Of a stretch of DNA of 64,000 nucleotides, positions 33,143-42,895 are shown in pieces. The DNA comes from Natranaeroarchaeum sulfidigenes (GTDB taxonomy: Archaea > Halobacteriota > Halobacteria > Halobacteriales > Natronoarchaeaceae), in the NCBI RefSeq assembly GCF_017094485.1, contig NZ_CP064786.1, positions 620,001 through 684,000 on the forward strand. Reading direction: 5' to 3'. Position numbers and translations under genes: made by a program. Every line of letters starts with the position of its first letter. The stretch's first letter is position 1. Under the pieces are notes generated by a model that searched no databases, was not told where the DNA came from, and was given only the letters and a program-made list of their open reading frames with translations.

Positions 33143-34456
33143 ATGAGAAACCCCTACACTGCCACGCTGGATCTTCAACGTCAGGCCTGGGAGAACGCCG
33201 CGGATGTCATCAAACGGTCCGCGGAGATGCCCGGCGCGAACGAGACCATCGCCGAGTCGGAGGTCGGCGAGACGCCAAAGGAGATCGTCTACGAGGAGAA
33301 CAAGCTCCAGCTCTACCACTACGAGTCACAGACCGAAGAACAACACGACGTTCCGATTCTGATCGTCTACGCGCTGATCAACCGACCGTATATCCTCGAT
33401 CTGCAGCCCGATCGGTCGGTCGTCCGGACCCTCCTCGAAAACGGGTTCGACGTATACCTGATCGACTGGAACGAGCCATCACAGCTGGACAGTTCGCTTC
33501 GGCTCCACGACTACGTCAACCGCTACATGGACAACTGCGTCGATGTCGTCCGCAAGCGGTCCGATCAGGACAGCATCAACCTGCTGGGCTACTGTATGGG
33601 CGGAACGATGTCGACGATGTACGCCGCACTTCACCCCGAAAAAGTCCGTAACCTCGGCCTGATGGCGGCCGGTCTCTGTTTCGACGAGACCGGCGGTGTG
33701 CTCGAACTCTGGGGGGATGACGAATACTTCGATCCCGAAGATGTCACCGATACGTTCGGGAACGTCCCCGCGGAGTTTCTGGACGTGGGCTTCGCGCTGA
33801 TGGACCCGGTCGAGAACTACGTCACCAAGTACGTCCGCTTCTACGACAACGTCGAGGACGAGGACTTCGTCGGAAATTTCGCACGCATGGAAGAGTGGCT
33901 CGGTGATGGTATCGACGTTGCCGGAGCCACCTTCGAGGAGTTCATCGAGGATATCTATCAGGAAAACAGGCTCTATCGTAACGAACTCGAACTCGGCGGG
34001 GAGCACGTCGATCTCGAAAACATCGATATGCCGGTGCTGAACATCGTCGCGCACTACGACCACCTCATCCCGCCGGCGGCGTCGAAGCCGTTCAACGACG
34101 TCGTCGCCAGCGACGACACGACCGTCATGGAGTTCAAGACTGGACACATCGGCATGTCGGTCTCCTCGCGCTCGCACGCCGATCTCTGGCCGGACGTCTG
34201 TGCGTGGTTCGAGGAACGCTCGCAGGTCGAAGCGCACGCCGACGAGCACGCGGCTGTCGAAGCCGACGACGGATCGTCATCCGTGCAGACCCTCGACGGC
34301 ATTGGTCCGGCCTACGAGGAGCGCCTAGCCGACGCCGGCTACGGAACCGTCGCCGCGCTGGCCGTGGCGGACGCCGAGACCGTCGCCGGGGCGGTCAACC
34401 TCCCGGCAAGCCGTGTCGAGAGCTGGATCGAGCAGGCCCAATCGATCGACGACTGA
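33143..34456 (+). CDS. phaC: class III PHA synthase catalytic subunit PhaC with C-terminal HhH domain
   Basis: A 437-residue synthase. The catalytic cysteine is C151 in the lipase-like box GYCMGGT; D306 (AHYDHLIPP) and H335 (KTGHIGM) complete the triad, close to the positions known for class III PhaC of Allochromatium. It polymerises (R)-3-hydroxyacyl-CoA at the granule surface. Residues 381-437 form an additional helix-hairpin-helix-like domain ([20 protein letters not shown], then [19 protein letters not shown]), joined by an acidic linker. Long C-terminal extensions are known in haloarchaeal PhaC, but the HhH character is notable. Confidence 0.93.
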   Translation: MRNPYTATLDLQRQAWENAADVIKRSAEMPGANETIAESEVGETPKEIVYEENKLQLYHYESQTEEQHDVPILIVYALINRPYILDLQPDRSVVRTLLENGFDVYLIDWNEPSQLDSSLRLHDYVNRYMDNCVDVVRKRSDQDSINLLGYCMGGTMSTMYAALHPEKVRNLGLMAAGLCFDETGGVLELWGDDEYFDPEDVTDTFGNVPAEFLDVGFALMDPVENYVTKYVRFYDNVEDEDFVGNFARMEEWLGDGIDVAGATFEEFIEDIYQENRLYRNELELGGEHVDLENIDMPVLNIVAHYDHLIPPAASKPFNDVVASDDTTVMEFKTGHIGMSVSSRSHADLWPDVCAWFEERSQVEAHADEHAAVEADDGSSSVQTLDGIGPAYEERLADAGYGTVAALAVADAETVAGAVNLPASRVESWIEQAQSIDD

Positions 34457-34544
34457 CCGGTGCTTCCAGACGCGTCCGCGGTACACCTTTATTGCACTCG
34501 ATCCTGATGTCACTATTATCACGGGCTGGCCCGTGGATTACAGC

Positions 34545-35282
34545 ATGGACAACAGGACCTGCCTCATCACGGGATCGTCACGGGGGATCGGACGCGGGAT
34601 CGCGGAACACCTTGCAGCGTCGGGAGCGAACGTGGTGATCAACTACCGCAGTTCAACGACCAAGGCCGAGGACGTCGTCGAGGAGATCCGGACGGGGGCC
34701 GGTTCGGCGATGGCGGCTCAGGCCGACGTCACTGGCCGCCGCGAGGTCGAGGCGATGCGCGAGGAGATCCACGACGAGTTCGGTCCGGTCGACGTGCTGG
34801 TCAACAACGCCGGGATCACACAGGACACCCGCTTCGAGGAGATGACCCGCGAGGAGTGGGATCAGGTGATCGACGTCAACCTTGGCGGCGTGTTCAACGT
34901 CACCCAGACGTTCTTCGACGATATCAAAACCGCAGAGGAAGGGCGGCTGATCAACATCTCCTCGATCGTCGGCAAGCAGGGCAACTTCGGGCAGGCCAAC
35001 TACGCCACCGCGAAAAGCGGCCTCTTTGGCTTTACCCGGACCATCGCGCTCGAACTCGCCCGGTCGGGCTCGACCGCCAACGCCGTCTGTCCGGGCTTTA
35101 CCGAGACCGACATGCTCGCCGAAGTCGACGATCACATACAGGAGAAGATCCTCGAAGACATCCCACTCGATCGGTTTGCCACGATCGACGACATCGCTTC
35201 GACCGTCCGATTCCTCGCGAGCGAGGACTCATCCTACATTACCGGTGAAGTGATCGACGTCAACGGCGGGATGGATCTCTGA
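34545..35282 (+). CDS. phaB: 3-ketoacyl-CoA reductase PhaB/FabG-like (SDR family)
   Basis: A 245-residue short-chain dehydrogenase. Seen: the Rossmann motif TGSSRGIGRGIAEHL, NNAG at residues 85-88, the catalytic serine in INISSIVGKQGNFGQ followed by NYATAKSG (Y and K), and PGFTETDM. It reduces acetoacetyl-CoA or similar 3-ketoacyl-CoA to the (R)-3-hydroxy form with NADPH, feeding PhaC. It lies 88 nt after phaC, with a possible promoter of its own (CCTTTATTG, about 60 nt upstream). FabG function in other pathways is possible, but context favours PHA. Confidence 0.88.
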   Translation: MDNRTCLITGSSRGIGRGIAEHLAASGANVVINYRSSTTKAEDVVEEIRTGAGSAMAAQADVTGRREVEAMREEIHDEFGPVDVLVNNAGITQDTRFEEMTREEWDQVIDVNLGGVFNVTQTFFDDIKTAEEGRLINISSIVGKQGNFGQANYATAKSGLFGFTRTIALELARSGSTANAVCPGFTETDMLAEVDDHIQEKILEDIPLDRFATIDDIASTVRFLASEDSSYITGEVIDVNGGMDL

Positions 35283-35305
35283 TGCAGTCGCTGCTCGTGG
35301 CATAC

Positions 35306-35324
35306 CTGAAAAAAACGAAAACCG
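35306..35324 (-). terminator. T-rich terminator downstream of rpsB
   Basis: The minus strand has T4-CG-T7 directly after the rpsB stop codon. This is the typical poly-T form of archaeal intrinsic termination and marks the end of the long ribosomal/RNA polymerase array. Confidence 0.5.
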
Positions 35325-35330
35325 AACGCC

Positions 35331-36095
35331 TCAGATACCGTCCTCGAAGTCGTCGAGGGCGTAGCTCGGCTCCGCGCCGCGGCGGTCGAGCAGCTCGTTG
35401 GCCATCAACCAGTAGACGACCGACAGGGCCTTGCGACCCTTGTTGTTGGTCGGGACGACCAGATCGACGTTGCTCGTCGAGTTATTCGAGTCACACATGG
35501 CGATGACGGGGATACCGACCGTGATCGCCTCCTTGACGGCCTGCTCGTCGCCGATCGGGTCGGTGACGACCAGCACGTCCGGCTCGATGTAGCCGTCGTA
35601 CTTCGGGTTCGTGAGCGTACCGGGGATGAAGCGTCCGGTACGGGCACGAGCGCCGACTGCCTCCGCGAACTTCTCGGCCGGGAACCGACCGTACTGGCGC
35701 GAGGAGGTGACGAGGATCTGCTCGGCGTCGTAGTTGGACAGGAAGTCCGCGGCGGTGCGGATCCGCTGGTCCGTCGTGCCCACGTCGAGCACGTAGAGAC
35801 CGTCGGTCCGGACGCGGTGGATAAACCGCTCCATGTCCGCGGTCTTTTGCTGTGTACCGATGTGGACACCGGCACCGAGGTAGTCCTCGACCGGGATGAG
35901 GAGGTCGGCCTCGTCGTCGGCCATGACGTCCTCGTCTAGCTGTGGTTCGTCCTCGGCCTCCTCGGCGTCGGCGGGCGCTTCCTCGACGGACTCTGCGTCC
36001 TGATCGGCGGCCGGTCCGGCCCCCGGATCAGGCTCTTCGTCGACCGCCTCCTCGGCGGCGTCGAGCCCTTCCTGTTCTACGTCGTTTTCTGTCAT
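35331..36095 (-). CDS. rps2: small ribosomal subunit protein S2 (uS2)
   Basis: A 254-residue protein. The first 65 residues are a D/E/A-rich acidic extension typical of haloarchaeal uS2; the conserved core starts at [23 protein letters not shown] and includes [20 protein letters not shown] and [15 protein letters not shown], as well as a late [21 protein letters not shown]. It is the last gene of the array; its ATG overlaps the enolase stop codon by 4 nt. Confidence 0.95.
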   Translation of the reverse strand: MTENDVEQEGLDAAEEAVDEEPDPGAGPAADQDAESVEEAPADAEEAEDEPQLDEDVMADDEADLLIPVEDYLGAGVHIGTQQKTADMERFIHRVRTDGLYVLDVGTTDQRIRTAADFLSNYDAEQILVTSSRQYGRFPAEKFAEAVGARARTGRFIPGTLTNPKYDGYIEPDVLVVTDPIGDEQAVKEAITVGIPVIAMCDSNNSTSNVDLVVPTNNKGRKALSVVYWLMANELLDRRGAEPSYALDDFEDGI

Positions 36096-37297
36096 GCTGC
36101 GTCGTCCGCGATGCGGATTAGTTCGTTGAGCTTTGCGGTGCGCTCGCCACCGACCGCGCCGGTCTTGATGAAGTCGGCGTCGGTTGCGACGGCGAGGTGT
36201 GCGATCGTCGTGTCTTCGGTCTCACCGGAGCGGTGAGAGACGATGACGTCGTAGGTGTTGTTCGCGGCCAGCTCGATGGCGTCGAACGCGTCGGTCAGCG
36301 AGCCGATCTGGTTGGGCTTGATCAGGATGGAGTTGGCCGAGTCCATCTCGATGCCTTTCTCCAGGCGCGAGACGTTGGTGACAAAGAGGTCGTCACCGCA
36401 GATCAGCGTCTGGTCGCCGACGTTGGCGGTGAGGTCAGTAAAGGCCTCGAAGTCGTTCTCGTCGAGCGGGTCCTCGACGTACGCGAGATCCCACTCTTCG
36501 ACGAGTTCGGTGATGTACTCGACCTGCTCGTCCGTGTCACGGACCTGATCGCTGTAGACGTAGCCCCCCTCGTCTTCGTCGTACATCTCCGCGGCCGCGA
36601 CGTCGAGTCCGAACTTGATCTCGAAGCCGACCTCCTCAGCGACCGTCGAGGTGGCTTCATCCAGGATCTCGAAGGCTTCGGCGTCGTCGATCGACGGTGC
36701 CCACGCGCCCTCGTCGCCCTTGCCCGCGGGCGTGTCCCGCTCGATGAGCATGTCGTGGATCTCCTGGTGAACCGCCGCATTGGCGAAGACGGCGTCGGCG
36801 ACGCTCGGTGCGCCGACCGGTGCCGACAGGAACTCCTGAATATCCGTCGCGTCGGCAGCGTGTTCACCGCCGCCGATGACGTTCCCGAGCGGAACCGGGA
36901 AGTTGTCGCCGCGGAACGCGCCACCGAGATGCTGGTACAGCGGTGCACCGAGCACGTCGGCAGCGGCCTTCGCGGTCGCCATGCTGATCGCGACGGCGCT
37001 GTTCGCGCCGATCTCCGAGAAATCATCGGTGCCGTCCGCGGCGCGAAGCGTGTTGTCGACCGCGCGCTGGTCGCCCGCGTGTACCTCGCCGACGAGGCGC
37101 GGGACGGCGTGCTCTCGCGCGTTTGCGATCGCTTCGTTCGGCGGCAGTTCGATCGCCTCGAATTCGCCGGTCGATGCGCCGCTCGGCGCTGCAGCACGTC
37201 CGAAGCCACCGCTCTCGGTCAGCACGTCTGCTTCCACCGTTGCGTTACCACGCGAGTCCAGAATCCGTCGAAGTCGGATGTCAGTAATCAGTGTCAT
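36092..37297 (-). CDS. eno: enolase (phosphopyruvate hydratase)
   Basis: A 401-residue glycolytic and gluconeogenic enzyme interconverting 2-phosphoglycerate and PEP. Motifs: [12 protein letters not shown] near the start, [12 protein letters not shown], a central GDEGAWAP, the metal and catalytic region [37 protein letters not shown] (catalytic lysine) and [11 protein letters not shown]. Its presence within the ribosomal-protein array is the classical haloarchaeal arrangement. Its start overlaps rpoK by 4 nt. Confidence 0.96.
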   Translation of the reverse strand: MTLITDIRLRRILDSRGNATVEADVLTESGGFGRAAAPSGASTGEFEAIELPPNEAIANAREHAVPRLVGEVHAGDQRAVDNTLRAADGTDDFSEIGANSAVAISMATAKAAADVLGAPLYQHLGGAFRGDNFPVPLGNVIGGGEHAADATDIQEFLSAPVGAPSVADAVFANAAVHQEIHDMLIERDTPAGKGDEGAWAPSIDDAEAFEILDEATSTVAEEVGFEIKFGLDVAAAEMYDEDEGGYVYSDQVRDTDEQVEYITELVEEWDLAYVEDPLDENDFEAFTDLTANVGDQTLICGDDLFVTNVSRLEKGIEMDSANSILIKPNQIGSLTDAFDAIELAANNTYDVIVSHRSGETEDTTIAHLAVATDADFIKTGAVGGERTAKLNELIRIADDAA

Positions 37298-37470
37298 GAT
37301 CGATTAACTGTAAAGGGGAGGGCGTTTGCATCGTACTCTTCCGCTGCGATCAGGATCGGTTCAGCCTGATCAGTCTCGACGAGCACCGGCGCTCCGTACG
37401 AAACCTGCAGCGCCCGTGCGCCGAGGATCCGTGCTTTCTCGTATCGTGTGTATCGCTGTGTCCCTGCCAT
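37294..37470 (-). CDS. rpoK: RNA polymerase subunit K (Rpo6)
   Basis: A 58-residue protein: [25 protein letters not shown], the diagnostic Rpo6/omega-like signature, and a short C-terminal [15 protein letters not shown]. The [13 protein letters not shown] helix fixes the subunit on the clamp base of the polymerase. It is shorter than many relatives but complete. The start codon overlaps the rpoN stop by 1 nt, so the two subunits are made in coupled fashion. Confidence 0.93.
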   Translation of the reverse strand: MAGTQRYTRYEKARILGARALQVSYGAPVLVETDQAEPILIAAEEYDANALPFTVNRS

Positions 37471-37664
37471 TATTGATAGGGTGCGACGATGTCGACGAGG
37501 TCTTTGTGGGAGACGAGCATCCGGCGACAGCAATGTCGCTCGACGCCGAGTTCGTCGAGAACTTCGGCGGGATCCTCATCGCCCTCACGAGCCCGCTCTT
37601 TGAACTCCTCCCAGTGTTCACCTACGACGTTGCCGCACGTGAAACACCGGACTGGTACCATCAT
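37470..37664 (-). CDS. rpoN: RNA polymerase subunit N (Rpo10)
   Basis: A 64-residue zinc-bundle protein with the Rpo10 signature: [19 protein letters not shown] and, after an acidic loop, [19 protein letters not shown]. The CxxC plus CC set binds one zinc. It is part of the D-L-N-P assembly platform of archaeal RNA polymerase. The tandem MM start leaves the exact initiator open (37664 or 37661). Confidence 0.94.
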   Translation of the reverse strand: MMVPVRCFTCGNVVGEHWEEFKERAREGDEDPAEVLDELGVERHCCRRMLVSHKDLVDIVAPYQ

Positions 37665-37675
37665 ACTAGTTCACC

Positions 37676-38071
37676 TTAGCGGTAGGATTTCTGGTAGCGG
37701 GCACGCGCGCCGGGCCCGCCCCACTTTTTCGGTTCGGACTGGCGAACGTCGTTGACCAGCAGCGACCGATCGAACTCCATGAACGCATCACGGAGTTCGG
37801 CATCGCCCGTATGCTGGACGAGCCCGCGTGCGATCGCCGTTCGTACGGCGTCGGCCTGTCCGGAGATCCCGCCGCCCTCAACGCTGACCTCGATATCGAG
37901 GTCGCTGCGGACATCGTCGGCGATGCGGAACGGCTCCGTCATCTTCAGTCGGGAGGTCTCCGGCTCGAACAGCTCGACCGGCTGGGAGTTGATTCGTACG
38001 CGACCCTCGCCCTCGCGCACGGTAGCGCGCGCAATGGCGGTTTTCTTCTTTCCACTGGTGTTGGTTACCAT
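37676..38071 (-). CDS. rps9: small ribosomal subunit protein S9 (uS9)
   Basis: A 131-residue protein: [24 protein letters not shown], a middle [20 protein letters not shown] and the invariant C-terminal [17 protein letters not shown], whose last arginine reaches the P-site tRNA. Its start overlaps the L13 stop by 7 nt. It belongs to the L18e-L13-S9-rpoN-rpoK run. Confidence 0.96.
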   Translation of the reverse strand: MVTNTSGKKKTAIARATVREGEGRVRINSQPVELFEPETSRLKMTEPFRIADDVRSDLDIEVSVEGGGISGQADAVRTAIARGLVQHTGDAELRDAFMEFDRSLLVNDVRQSEPKKWGGPGARARYQKSYR

Positions 38072-38502
38072 GTTCGGTTAGCACCCAGGTTCTCACTGAT
38101 CTCTCCGAGCTGGAGGAACTTGATGTTCGATAGTCGATCGAGCGAGGTTCCTTCGAGAATTTCGCCGTCCTCGTCGTACGGGTTACCGACGTAGACGCGG
38201 ACGTTCTCGAAGGCTTCGCGACCGCGATCTTTCTTGTACGGTAGCATGCCGCGAATCGAGCGCTTGAAGATCATGTCCGGCCGTTTGGGGTAGTACGGAC
38301 CGCGGTCGGAGCCGAGTTCGGCTCGCTTCTCGAAGGTGCTCATCACGTCGTCCTCGCTGCCGGTGATGACCGCATCTTCGGCGTTGACCACAGCAATACG
38401 CTCGCCGTCGAGCGCTTGCTGGGCCACCTTGCTCGCAACGCGACCGAGGATACAGTCGCGCGCGTCAATGATGACGTCGGCTTCGAACTCTGCGACGCTC
38501 AT
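38065..38502 (-). CDS. rpl13: large ribosomal subunit protein L13 (uL13)
   Basis: A 145-residue protein with the uL13 fold: [24 protein letters not shown] at the start, [28 protein letters not shown] in the middle, and a C-terminal [11 protein letters not shown] followed by a [17 protein letters not shown] helix. Its ATG overlaps the L18e stop codon by 4 nt. Confidence 0.96.
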   Translation of the reverse strand: MSVAEFEADVIIDARDCILGRVASKVAQQALDGERIAVVNAEDAVITGSEDDVMSTFEKRAELGSDRGPYYPKRPDMIFKRSIRGMLPYKKDRGREAFENVRVYVGNPYDEDGEILEGTSLDRLSNIKFLQLGEISENLGANRTW

Positions 38503-38849
38503 CGGATCACCCGGACATTGGATCCTTCGGGGTTCTGTTCGATTGCCTGTTCTAGCTCTACTGTCTCGCCGACCTGGTCGATTTTGCGCTCGGCCGTACC
38601 CGAGAAGTCGACCGCTGCAACGGTGACCGACTTCTGCAGGACGCCGCTGCCAAGCACCTTGCCCGGAACGACGACCGTCTCGTCTTCCTGGGCGTAGCGC
38701 TCGATGCGGCCAAGGTTCACTTCCGCGTGCGTGCGGCGGGGCTTTTCGAGCCGGGAAGCGACGTCGCTCCAGACGTTCGCGTCCTCGGTTCGAGAAACCG
38801 ACTTCAGCTCGGCGATGAGACTGCTGAGTCTCGGATTCGTCTTACTCAT
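38499..38849 (-). CDS. rpl18e: large ribosomal subunit protein L18e (eL18)
   Basis: A 116-residue protein of the L15/L18e fold: [39 protein letters not shown] and [29 protein letters not shown]. It is present only in archaea and eukaryotes. It is the first protein gene after tRNA-Leu and begins 32 nt downstream of it. Confidence 0.95.
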   Translation of the reverse strand: MSKTNPRLSSLIAELKSVSRTEDANVWSDVASRLEKPRRTHAEVNLGRIERYAQEDETVVVPGKVLGSGVLQKSVTVAAVDFSGTAERKIDQVGETVELEQAIEQNPEGSNVRVIR

Positions 38850-38881
38850 AACTTTCCTCCTGATAGGGGTGAAAACGGTGA

Positions 38882-38966
38882 TGCAGGGAGCAGGATTTGA
38901 ACCTGCGGACTCCTACGAGACAGCGCCCTGAACGCTGCGCCGTTGGCCAAACTTGGCTATCCCTGC
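38882..38966 (-). tRNA. tRNA-Leu (anticodon CAG)
   Basis: On the minus strand the acceptor stem GCAGGGA pairs with TCCCTGC followed by the discriminator A. The anticodon arm is CAGCG-TTCAGGG-CGCTG (anticodon CAG), and the T arm is GCAGG-TTCAAAT-CCTGC. A long variable arm (around CTCGTAGGAG) marks a class II tRNA. There is no intron and no encoded CCA. It is placed inside the ribosomal array upstream of L18e, as in Haloarcula marismortui. Confidence 0.95.
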
Positions 38967-39150
38967 CCGCATTCTCGTGTACTCGGTGCCCCTTCAAACC
39001 ACTTTCGATCGAGGCCGCCCGCGATCGCGGGACGGCCACGGCTCCGCCCTCGTAGTCGACGGCGTCGGAGCCAGCCGAACGTCGGGCGAAGCTAGCGCTT
39101 CCGGCCCGGGCGTCGGTCAGGGGTAAGTGGTCTGTTGGAGCGGTCATATT

Positions 39151-39897
39151 CTATAACTGTACTGCTGCTTCGAGTTCGTCTGCCCGATCCGCGATGGAGT
39201 CGGCCGCCAGCGTAACGAGTTCCTCGACCGTGTAGGAGCCGTCCGTCTCGACGTGGAACACGAACGCGTTCTCGACGTCGGTGACCTCGACTTCCTTTCC
39301 GGGATACCGCTGGGAGAGGTCGTTATCGAACTCCTCTGATAGCAGGAGTTCGCCGTCGTCCTCGACGACGCCCCGGACGATCCGGGTCTCGTCCTCCTCG
39401 AACTCGCCGCGGTCGCCGACGACCTCCACGGACTGGAGATGCTGGTAGCCGACGGAGACGCCGCCCTGATGTTTGGCATGGTCTTTGCCAGTGATCATCT
39501 TGGCTTCGGCGTCGAATTCGAGACGCTGGCCCTCCTTGAGATCGATAATCGGTACGCCCTCGGTGGCTACCTCGACGGATTCATCATGACTGACGAGGTC
39601 GCCGGAGTAGGCCGTGTTCGGTCCCGAGACATCGAGCGAGAGGGTGACGGAGTCCCCCACCTCGAACTCCTCGGGGGGTGTGGTCAACGGAACCAGACCG
39701 AGCCGGAGCGCGATCTGCTCGTCGAACATCACCGACGAGTTCTCGACGAAGTTGACCGTATCGATCGCCATCGTCGGTACGTCGGCGATCATCGCGCGAC
39801 GGATTCCGTTGGCGAAGGCCGGCGTGACTCCTCTGACGAGGAACCGCGCGGATCGATCGGACCGTTCGATGAACTCAACCTCGTAATCCACTGGCAT
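39151..39897 (-). CDS. rpoD: RNA polymerase subunit D (Rpo3)
   Basis: A 248-residue protein homologous to bacterial alpha-NTD and eukaryotic Rpb3: [42 protein letters not shown], then [13 protein letters not shown] and [15 protein letters not shown]. It lacks the ferredoxin-type cysteine domain present in some archaeal D subunits. It lies 5 nt after S11 and before tRNA-Leu; the 184-nt gap downstream may hold the tRNA promoter. Confidence 0.95.
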   Translation of the reverse strand: MPVDYEVEFIERSDRSARFLVRGVTPAFANGIRRAMIADVPTMAIDTVNFVENSSVMFDEQIALRLGLVPLTTPPEEFEVGDSVTLSLDVSGPNTAYSGDLVSHDESVEVATEGVPIIDLKEGQRLEFDAEAKMITGKDHAKHQGGVSVGYQHLQSVEVVGDRGEFEEDETRIVRGVVEDDGELLLSEEFDNDLSQRYPGKEVEVTDVENAFVFHVETDGSYTVEELVTLAADSIADRADELEAAVQL

Positions 39898-39902
39898 GGT
39901 CG

Positions 39903-40289
39903 TCAGAATCCGCCCTTGCCTTTCGGTGCGCGCGATCCGTCGTGTGGGATCGGGGTGACGTCTTCGATACGACCGATCTCGAGTCCGGCTCGGGCCATCG
40001 CACGGATCGTCGCCTGTGCGCCCGGGCCGGGGCTCTTCTGAAGGTTCCCGCCGGGTCCGCGAACGCGGACGTGGACACCGTCGATGCCCGCTGCGAGCAC
40101 CTCTTCGGCGATCTGTTCGGCCATCTGCATGGCCGCGTACGGGGATGCCTCGTCACGGTTCTGTTTGACGACTGCGCCGCCGGAGGACTTCGCGATCGTC
40201 TCCGCGCCTGTCAGATCCGTGACCGTCATGATCGTGTTGTTGAACGATGCGTGCACGTGGGCTACGCCCCACTTTCCGTCTTCTGCCAT
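39903..40289 (-). CDS. rps11: small ribosomal subunit protein S11 (uS11)
   Basis: A 128-residue protein: [66 protein letters not shown] and the C-terminal [21 protein letters not shown]. It forms the platform of the 30S subunit near the mRNA exit. It lies 1 nt after the S4 stop. Confidence 0.96.
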   Translation of the reverse strand: MAEDGKWGVAHVHASFNNTIMTVTDLTGAETIAKSSGGAVVKQNRDEASPYAAMQMAEQIAEEVLAAGIDGVHVRVRGPGGNLQKSPGPGAQATIRAMARAGLEIGRIEDVTPIPHDGSRAPKGKGGF

Positions 40290-40290
40290 G

Positions 40291-40815
40291 TTATTGTTCC
40301 TCCGCTCGTGCCGGGTGTAGTTCGTCCTCCAGCGGGCTCGTCTCGTCGAACTCGATCGAGTCTTCCTCGTCGACCTCGACCGTGTACGACGGGACGGTCA
40401 CGCGGTGGTCGCCGACGACCACGTGGCCGTGACCGATGAACTGTCGTGCCTGCTGGGGAGTGTTTGCGAGACCCTGTCGGTACACGACTGTCTGGAGACG
40501 GCGCTCGAGCACGTCGTTGATCTCCAGGGACAGCACGTCGTCGAGACCGTCCGTCTCGTCGAGGATGCCGTCGCGCTTGAGGCGTGCGAGGAACTCACTG
40601 CCGGCTTCCTCTGCCGCCTCGGTGTCACCGAGCGCCTCGCCGATGAGGCGTCGTGCCTCACGACGCATGCCACGAAGTTCGGACTGTGCGCGCCAGAGCT
40701 CTTCTTTGGTCGCGAGCCCGTAGCGCCCGACGAGGTCGTGCTCGCCCGCGATACGCTCGCCCTGCCACGGATGGTTGGGCGTCTCGTACGCTTTGGTTTT
40801 GTTACCGAGCGGCAT
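40291..40815 (-). CDS. rps4: small ribosomal subunit protein S4 (uS4)
   Basis: A 174-residue protein of the archaeal/eukaryotic uS4 type: [21 protein letters not shown] at the start, and an S4 RNA-binding domain [44 protein letters not shown]. The C-terminus is acidic. It binds 16S rRNA early in 30S assembly. Its ATG overlaps the S13 stop by 1 nt. Confidence 0.96.
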   Translation of the reverse strand: MPLGNKTKAYETPNHPWQGERIAGEHDLVGRYGLATKEELWRAQSELRGMRREARRLIGEALGDTEAAEEAGSEFLARLKRDGILDETDGLDDVLSLEINDVLERRLQTVVYRQGLANTPQQARQFIGHGHVVVGDHRVTVPSYTVEVDEEDSIEFDETSPLEDELHPARAEEQ

Positions 40816-41342
40816 TATTCGTCATCCCCCTCGGCTTCTGCTGCTTCTTCGGCGGCCTCTTCACGAAGCTCTTCGACGTTGACGCCGATGGTCCCCTCGG
40901 TACGTCCAGTGGACTTGGTCCGCTGGCCGCGTACCTTCTGGCCACGGTTGTGTCGAACGCCTTTGTAAGAGCTGATCATCTTCATCCGGTTGATGTCGTG
41001 ACGGCGCTTCATGTTGAGGTCGTTGCCGACCTTGTGACTCGTTTCGCCCGAGAAAAAGTCCCGCTGGCGATTCGTTAGCCAGTCGGGGACTTCCTCGGCG
41101 TACTCGTCGACGACATCGACGACCGCGTCGATCTCGTCGTCGTCCAGTCGACCGAACGTTGCCTGTCGGTCGACACCGGCTTTGTCCGCAATGATTCGGG
41201 CCGTCCGACGGCCGATGCCGTTCATCTCGATGAGCGAGCGTTCGACGCTCTTGGTCCCATCAAGATCGGTCTGCCCGATGCGGACGAAATACCGAAGGTC
41301 CTCGTCGTCCTCGATTTCGTCCTGTGGTTCTTCTGCACTCAT
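40815..41342 (-). CDS. rps13: small ribosomal subunit protein S13 (uS13)
   Basis: A 175-residue protein: [63 protein letters not shown] and the basic [26 protein letters not shown]. Both termini have acidic extensions, usual in haloarchaea. It is the first protein gene of the S13-S4-S11-rpoD run and lies 79 nt downstream of tRNA-Ser. Confidence 0.96.
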   Translation of the reverse strand: MSAEEPQDEIEDDEDLRYFVRIGQTDLDGTKSVERSLIEMNGIGRRTARIIADKAGVDRQATFGRLDDDEIDAVVDVVDEYAEEVPDWLTNRQRDFFSGETSHKVGNDLNMKRRHDINRMKMISSYKGVRHNRGQKVRGQRTKSTGRTEGTIGVNVEELREEAAEEAAEAEGDDE

Positions 41343-41421
41343 GTGTGGTGTGTAGGGTTGCAGTCGATCGCCGACTGCTGGGACAATCCACCGACCAAGC
41401 GGCTGGTCGGAAGATGATTGA

Positions 41422-41504
41422 CGTCGTGGCGGGGATTCGAACCCCGGAGGCTTTACGCCACATGGTTAGCAACCATGCGCCTTGGGCCGCTTGGCTACCA
41501 CGAC
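41422..41504 (-). tRNA. tRNA-Ser (anticodon GCT)
   Basis: On the minus strand the acceptor stem GTCGTGG pairs with CCACGAC, with discriminator G. The anticodon arm is CATGG-TTGCTAA-CCATG (anticodon GCT), the T arm is CGGGG-TTCGAAT-CCCCG, and a variable arm (GGCGTAAAGCC) marks class II. No intron is present. It heads the ribosomal array. Confidence 0.95.
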
Positions 41505-41715
41505 TCGCGTGTGTTATCATCGCCCTGACGGACTCGGGGCCGCTGCCCCTACATTGGATTGCAGCCGTACCTTCCCCGTTGCCGTACTTAAACGCAACGA
41601 TAGACGGACAGTCGAGACTGGCTGAATCGCGGGTGTTCGGGCGTGAAACGGTCGGTACGTGTTCACACGACCCGTCGCTGTGTTCCTGTCTTGGTGTCCT
41701 GCGGGAGCCGGACTA
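41505..41715. other. intergenic region upstream of tRNA-Ser
   Basis: No gene was found in these 211 nt. A minus-strand TATA-like GTTTAAGTAC at about 41584-41593 lies 80-90 nt before tRNA-Ser and may start the array transcript. Nothing else stands out. Confidence 0.35.
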
Positions 41716-42822
41716 TCACGTTGCTATGTCCGGGGCATTTTCACGGCCTCCACCGATGGCCGACGCGAGCGTCTCGACCCGATTATCAAGCGCGAGGGGC
41801 CCGCTCCCACCGATCAGCAGCACCGACGCCATTCCGAAGAGAGCAACGTGTGCGAGCACCGGATCGTCGGGCAGGGCAAATAGGGTCAGAGCGAACATCG
41901 TGATGGCCGTGGCTGCGCCCGCACGTGTAAACAGCCCGAGAATCAGGGCGATACCCAGTGCCGTCTCGGTGAGACCCGCACCGAGCACCCACAGTTCGGG
42001 TGCAACGGGGATGACCCCGGTGAGATCGTAGTGATCGACGACTTCGAGCCCGATACCGGGCCGGAGGATCTTCTGACTGACGCCAAGATAGATGAACGTG
42101 ACGCCGAGGCCGACCCGGGCGACGGTCGGAAAGAACCGCTCGTACGGTCGAATCCACTCCTGCCCCCGCTGGGCGAGATCGTGGACCACGTCGAGTCGGC
42201 CGTAGACCGTCCCCGGCGTCCCGGCAAGGCGCTGGAAGACGTGGTCTGCGCTCGGCTTACCGCTCCCAACCAGCGCGAGGGTTGCCAGCCCGCCGACCAT
42301 CTCCAGTTGGAGTAACAAAATCGGGTAGACGGCCGCAGCGCCGACGTAAATAACCAGTCCGATCAGCGCGACGATCCGGGTAGCAAAGCCAAAGAGCAAC
42401 AGGAAGCCGAGCGCTACCTGAAGAATCCGGAGCTCGATTTCGAGCGCCGGGGTAATGAAGTAGCCGCTAAAGCCAGCACCGATCAGTGGAATACCAAAGG
42501 AGATCCGCAGCAGCCACGGGACGTACTCGGTGTACTCGACCATCGCGGCCCGGAACGCGCCGATATCCTGCTGTAACGGCTGGACGTAGAGATACGCGAC
42601 GATCACTGCGAGAACGCCGATGGCCCCGGCGACGAGCGGCCCGACGACGAACGGATCAGACAGTGCGTCTCCGAGAAACTCGGTAACGGTAACGTCCTGC
42701 TCTTGATCAACGACATACTCTTCGTGGGCGCTCGCGGAGCCAGCGAATGAAAGCCAGAGGACGAGCGAGGCGACGATCGACGCCGCCAGCACCGAGGGGC
42801 GTCGAGGACCGGACAATGTCAT
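41716..42822 (-). CDS. DoxX/DoxD-like integral membrane protein, tandem domains
   Basis: A 368-residue protein with a cleavable-type signal region (VLAASIVASLVLWLSFAGSASAHEEY) and about nine hydrophobic segments. Two DoxX-like four-helix units can be seen: LLRISFGIPLIGAGFSGYF and, later, VARVGLGVTFIYLGVSQKILRPGIGLEV, followed by WVLGAGLTETALGIALILGLFTR. DoxX proteins are linked to thiosulfate:quinone oxidation and membrane redox balance, but many are uncharacterised. No partner gene adjoins it. Confidence 0.72.
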   Translation of the reverse strand: MTLSGPRRPSVLAASIVASLVLWLSFAGSASAHEEYVVDQEQDVTVTEFLGDALSDPFVVGPLVAGAIGVLAVIVAYLYVQPLQQDIGAFRAAMVEYTEYVPWLLRISFGIPLIGAGFSGYFITPALEIELRILQVALGFLLLFGFATRIVALIGLVIYVGAAAVYPILLLQLEMVGGLATLALVGSGKPSADHVFQRLAGTPGTVYGRLDVVHDLAQRGQEWIRPYERFFPTVARVGLGVTFIYLGVSQKILRPGIGLEVVDHYDLTGVIPVAPELWVLGAGLTETALGIALILGLFTRAGAATAITMFALTLFALPDDPVLAHVALFGMASVLLIGGSGPLALDNRVETLASAIGGGRENAPDIAT

Positions 42823-42895
42823 ACAGTTTGTACTAGTCGCCAGCCATCAAAAGTATCCCGTTGATCGGACCAGTTACGATGACCAGTCTCCCGTC

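Noticed and set aside
36197-37369. 390-codon plus-strand frame
   Set aside because: Antisense to enolase and rpoK; no domain or promoter.
38967-39150. Small minus-strand frame between rpoD and tRNA-Leu
   Set aside because: It would run through the tRNA; composition is not protein-like, and the gap is better explained as spacer and possible tRNA promoter (a TTTGAA element near 38995-39000).
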